64,000 nt of DNA, taken from the NCBI GenBank assembly GCA_019155205.2, contig JAHNZQ020000016.1, positions 1,323,876-1,387,875 on the forward strand. The letters are read 5' to 3'. The stretch is from Gracilaria vermiculophylla. Its lineage: Eukaryota > Rhodophyta > Florideophyceae > Gracilariales > Gracilariaceae. The notes under the pieces were generated by a model. The model was not told the DNA's origin. It ran no database searches and saw only the letters and a program-made list of their open reading frames with translations. Shown one piece after another: positions 20,311 to 29,339 of this stretch (position 1 is the first letter of the stretch; every line of letters begins with the position of its first letter). A program made the position numbers and the translations under genes.

Positions 20311-20916
20311 TTTCTCGTAGCCAGTCGAGTGCGCCCTTTTTTTTTTCCTTTTCTGGAGTACTTAGAACTCGCGTGCCTACTGTCCAACTGATGATGCCAC
20401 CGCTGGTTGCAGCGCTCTGAGAAACTCGGCAGCTTCAGAGGCTTTTTTGCCCATACTGCTTCTGTGAGGATATTTGTTTATCTATGGGAATGGTAGGAGA
20501 AAGGGGCAAGTAAATCTTTAGTACGATCTAAGTTATATCAAGTCCTCACTCAGGATCAAAAAGGAAACTGGATGACTGAATCGAGAGCAATACGAAAACA
20601 ACAACGGTTTTGGCACAGAAGTCGTCGAATACTGCCCAAAACTGAGTGAAAGATGCGCAACATGTCGCTTACAGATTTGATATTGAAAGAGCCTTGCAAA
20701 GTCCTGGTCTTTTTGACCCAACTAACAAATGACATGCTAGCTAGAGTATGAACTTAGTTATATCGTGACGAAGAAAAAATAATAATATTCGAATTGTTTT
20801 TCAGGCATAAAAGTATGTACTGTAGCTACCAATGCCTTCGCAATGCACGCCGGGGTGCTTCACGAGTTTCTTAGGCACTTCTTCCTCAGGTTTGTGTTTA
20901 TCATCGCTGGTGAGAT

Positions 20917-21717
20917 ATGCATCACGCCCGGTTGTTACGATCAAGTGTGCTGGTTACTCGCTCTCTGCGGCAAGCTTCTCCATCTTTTCAGCATTCGCGT
21001 CGTTGCTCGTCGAAGCCTCTGTGCTCAAAAGCTGAGCAAATCCTCTACGAAGAATACAAGACACCCAACGGCGATACTTACCGTCTGGACTTTAACGCTC
21101 AAAAAAAGTTTAAAGCGGAAGATTGGCAAAAATTTGAACGTGCGTTTGATCTCGAGGAGTCGCCAACGGATGAAGAAATTGATAAGTGGGTCGACGAAAA
21201 TTCCGAGGATTGGGAAGTAGTGCGGCTGACTCCTGAATCGCTCAATTCCCCCCGTAAGACTCATTCTGGTCCATCACCAGAAATGTATGACCCTGACGAA
21301 TTTGAAAAGCCCGTTCGATCGGTGCGAGAGCTAAGGAAGTCGGGCATGCTGAAGAGGGAAAAGCGACAAGAGAAAAAGGAAAGGCAAGCCCTGCGTGCGT
21401 TGAAAATGTCGAAGGGCATGGAGATGGCTGCGGTGCGGGCCTTAGATGCTGACGGGGGTGGCCAACATGGAGGGATGGAAATCTGTCGCGCTCGACTCTC
21501 CGACAACTTGAGGGACCTGACGATTGTATTTCGTTCGGATTGCGACGACATTGAGATGGACTACGACGAAATGGGAAAGAAGGTAAAGACGGAGATTGCG
21601 CGAAATTTGCGACCCAAGTTCATACCTAAGGTTTGGTTCAGGCGCGCAAACGAAGAAGACCAGAAGCGGGCGGAGTTGGAGCAATTGTTCACTCGGATTG
21701 CCAGAGAAAGAGGTTGA
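20917..21717 (+). CDS. Organelle-targeted RbfA-like protein (tentative)
   Basis: A 266-aa intronless protein with ATG at 20917. The N-terminal ~35 residues are Arg/Ser-rich without acids (MHHARLLRSSVLVTRSLRQA), a good mitochondrial or plastid presequence. The middle is charged (KREKRQEKKERQALRALKMS). The C-terminal ~75 residues resemble ribosome-binding factor A: ARLSDNLRDLTIVFRS, then KKVKTEIARNLRPKFIPKVWFR, then a terminal helix. RbfA matures the 3' end of small-subunit rRNA. The KH-like core is weakly conserved here, so the call is tentative. A degraded copy lies at 15235-15560. Confidence 0.45.
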   Translation: MHHARLLRSSVLVTRSLRQASPSFQHSRRCSSKPLCSKAEQILYEEYKTPNGDTYRLDFNAQKKFKAEDWQKFERAFDLEESPTDEEIDKWVDENSEDWEVVRLTPESLNSPRKTHSGPSPEMYDPDEFEKPVRSVRELRKSGMLKREKRQEKKERQALRALKMSKGMEMAAVRALDADGGGQHGGMEICRARLSDNLRDLTIVFRSDCDDIEMDYDEMGKKVKTEIARNLRPKFIPKVWFRRANEEDQKRAELEQLFTRIARERG

Positions 21718-23330
21718 AGGCTGATGGCTCGTGTCAAACGCATGACGGAGGGGTTGGTAATGCGCAGTTTAGAGAGCACTGTTTAGCTCGCGTAGCTGAT
21801 GTCGATGGATTGCTAATAGTGAGACGTTGTGTGCCGTTGACACAACAAAGAAGGGAATTTTCTACCGAGCTGGGTTGAGGGCGGAAAAGCAAGCGGCGAT
21901 GCGGAAAGCATTATCAGTTCAAGTCATGCGGCGGAAGCGACTGTGGCTGATCATGTCAAGAAACTGATGCTTATTGGCGGCGATACGTTTGCTAGAGCCT
22001 GTTGTACTGTGCAAGATGTCGTTCAAGGTCGTTGCCCAGGTGAAGGGCTGTTGACGATGGTAATGGCCCACTGAGGCAATGGTAGTGGTAGCGCGGCGGC
22101 GGCTCGATACATGCACACTTAACAACAGATTTGCGCCGAAGCCGCATGCAGACATAGAAGAGCGCCATTCGACGCCGCGGCGCTGATGCCGTCGGTCGTC
22201 AGAGCATCCATGCACTTGTCGCCTTAGCTGTGGAGGTCAACTGTCTGTACCGCTTTTCCAAGGCAATCCGGTTGCTGCAGTCGCGCCTACCGCCTCTGAC
22301 GACGACGATAACGTGGTCCTTTTGTTTTCATGGCATGGTTCTTCATGCACGATTGGAGATGTCATTATCTTTCAGCTTGCGAACATTTGATTGTCAAACA
22401 TTAAGCTTCAAAGAAAATCGTTGGCTCTTATGCGCTGCGGGTCACAACTACGTGACTACTGTTCAGTGTACATTGTATCTGTGGGATTGCTTGATGTTGG
22501 TGAACTAGTACATGATCATCGTGACAAATGTGCGGCCCGAAGCCCTTTATTTGGCTACCACCGAGAATGAAAACCGAAACCAAGCTAGGTGAAGGAGTGA
22601 AGATCTCCAGCTGCTTCCAGAGTTTTGGAGCCATACCCCAGATAACAACACAGGTGAAAGAATCTGCCAAGGAAATTGAAACTGGGTCATAAAAATATTA
22701 GAGGGCTGCAACACGGTAAACATAAGCTGGCTGTTAATGAGACATGCAGCCCTCGGTTCAGCAAGGGGTCAGCACAAGTGGTTGCGAAACTTTAAATTCG
22801 AACGGTAGATCTGCGGTCTCAAGGCAAAAGAACCAGTCTTGTTCTTTGGATGGAGATCCTGAATACAAGCGATAAATTGAATCAAAGAGTGGCGGCACAG
22901 TGGCCTGGAAGAAGCTCGCTCTAGCATGCACTGAATATGATACGAGAGAAATGGCGAACCAAATCCTTCGTCTTTTAGTAGCGTGAATGAAGAGCTGAGT
23001 AGTTCTTGTAAGGGTTAAGGGTTACCGTTCGCAATTGTGAAGCGTTGGATCGACCAAGGCCTCGAATGCAAGGTCACATTGCTGAAGGTTAGCCCTACGT
23101 TTACTTTATGGCATTTCGGGCTACGAATGATACTTTGCCTTTTTGTTGTTTTTTGCATCTTTCCACGATTGTGCTTTTAAATTGAACTGATGCAGAGCCA
23201 TTCACTACAAACGCACCGTCTCAAGTATTTGGGATTTCACGTGTGCCCCATGACGCCCTCAAGTTGGGAGTCGTGAAAGAAATCTGTGCATACCCCCCTT
23301 CAACGTGTTTTGCTGTCTTGAGGGATTTGC
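21718..23330. other. Intergenic, possible debris
   Basis: 1.6 kb without a supported gene. A plus-strand frame at 22230-22508 and a following stretch near 22510 read as short protein-like pieces but stop soon. No family recognised. Confidence 0.3.
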
Positions 23331-24915
23331 ATGAAGCGAAAAACCTCCAGAACGCCACCCATCAGCAGCGACAAACCGTGTCCATATGAAGGGTGCACAA
23401 AGGTATTTCGCACCGACAGAGCTTTAGACAGACATGTGACGACCCATCAAGCCTCAGCGCCTATCGAGTGTTCGGAACCATCGTGCACGCATCGAGTCGC
23501 GACCCGCTCAGAATTCCTTGTGCATCTTTACGAATCGCACAGGCGGAAAAAGGCGAAAACTCTCAACGGAGCAGTGTTGGTGCCCAACTACTCTGGCGAA
23601 GAAACAAAAACAGAGATAACGTCCATCTCATCCCACCTCCAGCAATCGATTTCAGCAGAACTTGTAGAAGAAGCGGAAGAAATAGCCGAAAACGCTCAAT
23701 ACTTGACTGAACAAATGAAAGTTGCGAGAGTATGTTAAACCTCCAAGTTCCCTTTGGCGCATTATGAGTTATGAAAGCAGAACACTAATGTTGACATGTT
23801 TCAGAGCTATGAGATTGCAGGATGGAATGGCGAGGATTACCGCAATGCGCACCAATGGGCTGTGTGGGTTCAAAAGAACGTTGAAGACTTTTCGAAACCG
23901 GAATATCTAAAAGAAATTGTATGTTCTTTGCACGATCCTAGACCTGTTGTTTGCGTGTCTCTAACCTTCAAGTAGCTGGATGCAAGAGGACTGCCGACGA
24001 AAAGGCTGCTAAATGCGGAGCGAGCCTTCTTTGACTCCGTGTTGGGGTTTGAAGGATTTAATGCTGACGTATTATCGCACTTGGTTGCATCAGCAATGTC
24101 TGACAAGGACGAAGCGGATGAGCGGTTAAGCTGTTTACGTGATGCACTTGCAGATGCTGTTGAGAGGAAGAAAATGTTAAAATGGCTTGATGATATTCTT
24201 GCTCGTGTTGGCGGAACCAGTGATAACGTTGCAGTCGAAGCCAAGGCAGAGGCGTTACTACGAATCCATGAACAAACTGAAAACCTGCAAAATCTGGATC
24301 TGAATGAGGCGGGAGTTGCAGAGCTGCTATGTTGGGAAGCTTTGTTCGCATTCAGACAATCGTCCAAAATGCGAGATCAACTGAAGGGCCTTGTCAATGC
24401 ATGTGTTGCGAGAGGATGTCGTGGCGACATGGATGTCATGAATGAGCTTTGCGAATGGGATGTATCCATCTTCGATAGTTATCTGAGTAGCCTCCTAAAA
24501 AGTCTTCATCGGTTGTGGCGCGAAACTCGTATCCAAAGCACCCCGGACAGAGGCAAAGCCGAAAGCACCGAAAAAGAATTGGACGTTGTGGAGCTGAGAA
24601 AAAGAATTCAGAGTTTAGTTGACAAGAACGGGTGCGTTTTAAGTCCTCCGGCTCTATTCTTTTAGAGTAAGTTTCACACATGGAACACTGCTAACCAAGC
24701 TCTTTCCTATAAACTTACTGACTAACAAATGGTAGGGTAGTCGGAACTATTTCGGAAGGTGTGTCGCGCAAGTTCTGCCTTCAGACAGGGTTGCCCCCGT
24801 TCTTCCGCCGACAAATGAACGCATGATAATACCAAGAGGTGCAACTAAACGGAAGCGGTGTGGAAGCCTCGCCGGATACATTTCACCCATAAAGATTGAG
24901 AGCGAAAGATGCTAG
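23331..24915 (+). CDS. Four-exon C2H2 zinc-finger protein, unknown function
   Basis: Exons 23331-23729, 23805-23918, 23976-24631 and 24741-24915 give about 440 aa. Donors are GTATGT, GTATGT and GTGCGT. Acceptors are TTTCAG, AAGTAG and GGTAG, and all joints are in phase. The last acceptor has an alternative 5 bases upstream that would shorten the tail. Two C2H2-type fingers open the protein (CPYEGCTKVFRTDRALDRHVTTH and CSEPSCTHRVATRSEFLVHLYESH). A long helical acidic region without a recognised domain follows, and the tail is basic (GATKRKRC). It converges on SMN with only 50 bp between stops. Confidence 0.7.
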
Positions 24916-24965
24916 AATCACACATGACAACTCTGCACATGCCATTTCCAAAGTACTCAATGGCT

Positions 24966-25686
24966 CTACCGGCGGTCACTGTGCCGTCCAATGTATAAAC
25001 CTGCCCTGTATCCAGCTTCGTACCACGACTTTAGCAACTGCTCAAGTTCTTTGGAAAGTGGTTGTCCATTTAAGACAGGAGGCGGCGGCGGGGGAATCAT
25101 CATTTTTATATTCTTGTCCGCTTCTAATACATCTGTGTGTTCGCCATCTGTTCTTGACGAAGGATATTGCGGATCTTCACGACCATGGGTCCGTCTTGAC
25201 CGTTTTGGCACTCTAACGTGTTGGGCTGAAGCCTGCGGGACTGGAATGGAGGCTCTCCGTTTCCGAGAGGGCTCTGCTGTAGCGATCATCACGCTTGAAT
25301 TTGGTTTACTATGGCCATGTCGACTTTTTTGCGTGTCGATCTCCTGCGCGTTTTTAGCATCTGTGTCACCATTGTACGATTGTACTGCGCGCTCATATGC
25401 TTCTATGAGCGCTGTATCATCCCAAGCATCCACATCGTATTCAATTGGCAAGAAATTGTCTCCTACATGCTCCAAGAGAAGTACGAAAGGGGTTTCAGTG
25501 AGCTTCGCGTTCTAGCAAGAGAGCGAGATTCATATTGATTGCTTGCTTACCTTCGACTTCATCATCTCCATCTTCAGTTTCCGACTGCAATTCATCGTCA
25601 AAGACCTCCTCGTTCTCATCATGCTGTGGCTCTTCGTCCGAGGGGTGTTCTTCAATGTTTGACTTTGAAGGCGCTTTTGATGCCAT
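24966..25686 (-). CDS. SMN1: Survival motor neuron (SMN) homologue lacking a Tudor domain
   Basis: Exons 25686-25551 and 25462-24966 (donor GTAAGC, acceptor CATGTAG, phase 1), 210 aa. Exon 1 is acidic. Exon 2 starts with the Gemin2-binding helix DAWDDTALIEAYERAVQSY, matching the SMN WDDTALI..YDKAV signature. The C terminus has a polyproline stretch (IPPPPPPVLNG) and the oligomerising YG box (LLKSWYEAGYRAGLYIGR). Between them, where animal SMN has the Tudor domain, there are only about 90 polar and basic residues. The layout therefore resembles fission-yeast Smn1. SMN assembles Sm rings on spliceosomal snRNAs, consistent with a working spliceosome. A 0.5-kb interval separates it head-to-head from the next gene. 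Confidence 0.9.
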
Positions 25687-26217
25687 CCTTTCGGTCGCTC
25701 ATGCAGTCCCTACGGTATACATCGGAAGGGAAACGTTCAAAATACCCGGTTCATAGAAAAAGCATGTGACTATCAGGGAGCGATAAGGAGATGGAGTTCG
25801 GGAGCAACTAGAGAAAAAACTCTGAGAACCAATTGAAGGTTTCCCGACACGAAAAGATGATGCGCTATTCTGAGCGTTGCCTGTGGTTCAGCAAGCTCAG
25901 TAAAGATGATGACCTAATAGAGATTGAGATGGCGATGAGGTCGGTGGTGAAGTCATTTGCCTGTTCATGATGCAAGCGGTGGAGGGATCAACGACACCGT
26001 TACATTAGTATACAGGATCCGTTGACGAATTGCCGCAATATATTTTTGTATAGATTTATCTTGATTTTCGGATAAATTTTGGGCGCGACCGTCTGCAATC
26101 GGATCCCCTATAGCCAAGCGCATCTAATCCTAACCACCGCCGACGACAGTTCTTGCGCATAATGTTTGCTATCAACCTAGCTAACTGACTTTGGCCGACT
26201 CGCTCGTTGCATGTGCA

Positions 26218-28661
26218 ATGTCTGTCTTTGCAGCCGGAGCTGCAGATACTAATGCCAGGCTCGTTCGCTCCCTGGCTCACGCATTGAAGACGAACTCCGC
26301 GATCTGCAAACCGCTTCTTGAGCACTGCCGCTCCCAAAATGCCTTTGCATCGATTTTGGCAGACGATGCCGAGTACTTTTTCAACTCTGTAACTGGTGTG
26401 CTCAATCCCGACAATGAGCGCACGAGCGCTTTATCTCTCGAGGTTTTACACCATACTCTGACAAATGCACCGCCATACATCCTGCGGCCCCACTGGCTGC
26501 ATGTTGCACAAAGGCTGACATCCCTCCTCAAGTCTTCCAAACCCTCTCAAAAGCCCCGGTTGCAAGCGCAGCTTTTGACTGTTATGGCAGCGGTCGTGGC
26601 TTCCGCCTCACCCTTTCCTGTTCTACAGACAGAAATGAAAACTGCTGTTTCAAAGGTATGTCAGTCTGCTTTATTCCATGCAATTCGTGCGCTGGAACCA
26701 ATTCAAAACACAGACTACGTGTGCAAAGCCGCTCTCTGCCTGGTATTTTCCGTCCTGGGAACAGCGCCGCGCGAAGTAAGAGCCGTGCTTTCCCAACTGG
26801 AAGCGGGAATACGAGAACGCTGGCTCTTTCACCGGAACCGCAGCGTGCGAAGCACGGCCGCGCTGCTCTACGCGCACCTACTGGAATGCCATGCGCCGAA
26901 GACAAGGGCGAAAGTTTTCGGGGAACGCGTCAGCGAAGGCTGCAAGCAACTGGAACAAGTCATGAACTTGCTCGATATGTTTGGGCCTTCTACAGGAGAG
27001 AAGCGGCCTCAGTTGTTTGATGATGCGCTTCGGGAGCTGTCTCTGTGTGATTTGAAATTACGCGTGGAGATGGCCTGTACGTACATTCGGCATATGGTTG
27101 GAATGCGACATGATATGCTGATGCCGATGCCTCTGCCGACGCTGTACCGCGTGCTGCTGCGTGGCATCGAAGAACGTCATGTAGATGCGTACGCCACAGT
27201 TAGCGGAGTGCATCTACTGGACACTGACGGCGTGTTGATCCTGATCAATACGCTGGTGAGCCAGTGCGCAGAGACTCTTGTGTGCGTGACAGAAGCCAGT
27301 GGGAAAGACGCAACGGTTGTTTTCGCACAGCAGATTGGTCAGTGTCTGGAGGAGAAGTTGTCCCATGTTGTTCTCCGCAGCCGATCGGAAGCTGGGCTTG
27401 TCTCCAGCGTTGTCGAGAGGGGTTTGGTGTACAGAATGATGGCGGGCATGGTAGAAGTGATGGGGGGTGGAATTTTGCCGTATGTGTGCGGAATGATGGC
27501 GGAGCTGTTCTCCGTGGACGTGAAACTGTTCATGGCGTGCAGTGGACGGGACGCACTGCTGGTGCAGCACAGCTCGGACATGAAGGTTGACGGTATTGAT
27601 CGGTGCCGGAAGAGGAAACGGTACCAAAACGAGCAAAGCGGGCAACAGACGAGCGCGAAAAGCAGCGGTTCGGCGACAATGCACAGGCCGTTAAACGCGT
27701 TGGACGAGTACTGCGCACGAAGTGCGTCGGCGTCAAAACAAACTTTGCAAGACGGTCTGCTGTGTGTGACAAGCGTTTTCGAGCTCAGAGCATACATTTC
27801 GGAAAAAGTGTCGGAGCAGCTGCAAAAGGTGGAAGACGGGATCGCGAAACTACTGAACAGCGGGGTGCTGTTGGAGGGGGTGCTGCATGCGGCAAGCGCG
27901 GCTGGACTGAGCGGCGGAAGCAATCGGATGTACGCGGAGGCGAGTGATTTGCTGATTGTTGGGTCGAGAGTGTGTGCAGGCGTGCTTACTGAGCACAGCA
28001 AAAGGGGTTTGCGACGAGAGGCCAAGGCGTGTCGAAGTGGGTACGAGAGCATCATCCATGCGCGGAGCGCGCCATTTTGCTTGGCACGAAGGGTGTGTGA
28101 CCAAGGCGAGGGGCCCGAGCGCGGGCAAGAGGCGGCAGTGGATGACGGCAACGCGATGGACACGACGTGGGGCGGTGAGAGGGGGGGTGAAGGGGAGACT
28201 GCAAGAGATGGCTCGGACACGGGTGGGCGCGTGCACAGCAATGAGGCGATGCAGGACGTGGCGGCGGGTGCAGACGAGGAGGAGGATGTGGCTGATGAAA
28301 AGCTGACGGGCTCGGAGCAGGGGGGTGCGGGTACAACAAAACAAGCAGGCGGTGTATTGGAGGGTGCCGCAGAAGGTACGGGTACAACAAAACAAGGTGG
28401 TGTATCGGAGGGTGCCGCAGAAGGTGCGGGAGGGAACGGCGGCGACGACGTGAGGCGCCAGCAACGTGGGGCGGCCAGCAGTGACGCGGACACGCGCGAC
28501 AAGGACGCTGCAGCTTGCAGCCGACACGACGGAGAGGGGGAGCGTGGGCGCGGCGGCGCGCAGACAGCCGTGCCTGCGCGCGCGGGGGAGGGAGCGGCGC
28601 GCGCAGACGGCGACATGGCGCGCGACCATCGGACAGCGGCGGCGGCGGCGGCGAAGGCGGA

Positions 28662-28708
<47 letters not shown>

Positions 28709-28860
28709 AGGCGGAGGCGGCGGAGGCGGCGGAGGCGACGGAGGCGGCGGACGGACGTCAGCAGAATGCGAGCGCGCAGGTGTCGCAGCCAGAGGAGGAG
28801 GAGGATGAGGAGGCGCTGATCCGGGCGCTCAACTTTGCGCCGCCCGACACGCGCCCGTAA
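26218..28860 (+). CDS. PELP1/RIX1-like helical-repeat protein (tentative)
   Basis: 880 aa from the first ATG (26218). The frame extends 9 codons further only to a TTG. The N-terminal ~600 residues are alpha-helical HEAT-like repeats (such as SLEVLHHTLTNAPPYILRPH and RNRSVRSTAALLYAHLLE). A basic KRKRY patch follows. The last 250 residues are low-complexity and acidic, with a GGC/GAG-expanded Ala/Glu/Lys tract, ending EEEEDEEALIRALNFAPPD. A RIX1 N-domain plus an acidic tail is the plan of PELP1/Rix1, which act in pre-60S ribosome and ITS2 processing. Assignment rests on architecture, not on a diagnostic motif. A decayed partial copy lies at 3560-4070. Confidence 0.55.
28630..28760 (+). repeat. 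GGC-rich trinucleotide expansion within a gene
   Basis: Nearly uninterrupted GCG/GAG/AAG codons encode Ala-Lys-Glu runs in the tail of the PELP1/RIX1-like protein. Other reading frames give poly-Gly and poly-Arg, which explains the long spurious frames on both strands. Confidence 0.85.
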
Positions 28861-29339
28861 CGGCCCGCACGCACGCGCGCGCCGCCAGCGGCGGCGGTGA
28901 TGGCGCGCGCCGCGCCATGCGCCGGCCGCCCATTGGCGCGCGCCGCGCGGCGCGCGCACGTTGCGCACGCCGCCGCGCCGCCACAGCCGTCCGCGCGCGC
29001 AGCGGTGGCCCGCGTCAGCGGCGGTGGCGCGCGCGCGCGGCCGCCGCGTGCCGCTGCATGCCGCCGCGTGCCGCCGCGTGCCGCTGCGTGCCGCCGCGTG
29101 CCGCCGCGTGCCGCGCGGCCGTGGCGCGGGCATCCGTCTCCATCGCCGTCTTTGCTGGCCGCACCCGCGCGTCTACTGCCATCTTCCCTGCCCAGCGCAG
29201 CTTGTGCCAGCGCCTTACTGCCGGTTCGGTTGCGCCTGTATATACGCGCCGCTCTGCCGCGCCCAGCCATCCTCTCCCGCCTCCCCCCCGCCTGCTCCAC
29301 CATCTGTGCGCCACCCGCTCATCCGCCTCCGTGTCCGCC
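28861..29339 (+). promoter_or_regulatory. GC-rich promoter/5' leader of the Patched-like gene, with TATA-like box
   Basis: 480 bp of CpG-rich DNA containing about eight diverged copies of a GCCGC(G)TG unit at 29040-29130. TATATA lies at 29239-29244, about 100 bp before the ATG. Open frames here extend the downstream gene upstream but are compositional. Confidence 0.4.

Noticed and set aside
27339..29133. Long minus-strand open frames (over 400 codons) opposite the PELP1/RIX1-like gene
   Set aside because: They are Ser/Pro/Arg/Ala-biased shadows caused by GC-rich codon use and the GGC expansion on the plus strand; no domain.
28917..29339. N-terminal extension of 141 residues on the Patched-like protein
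   Set aside because: Arg/Ala/Pro low complexity translated from a repeat-containing CpG leader that includes a TATA-like box; ATG 29340 begins a normal cytosolic N terminus.
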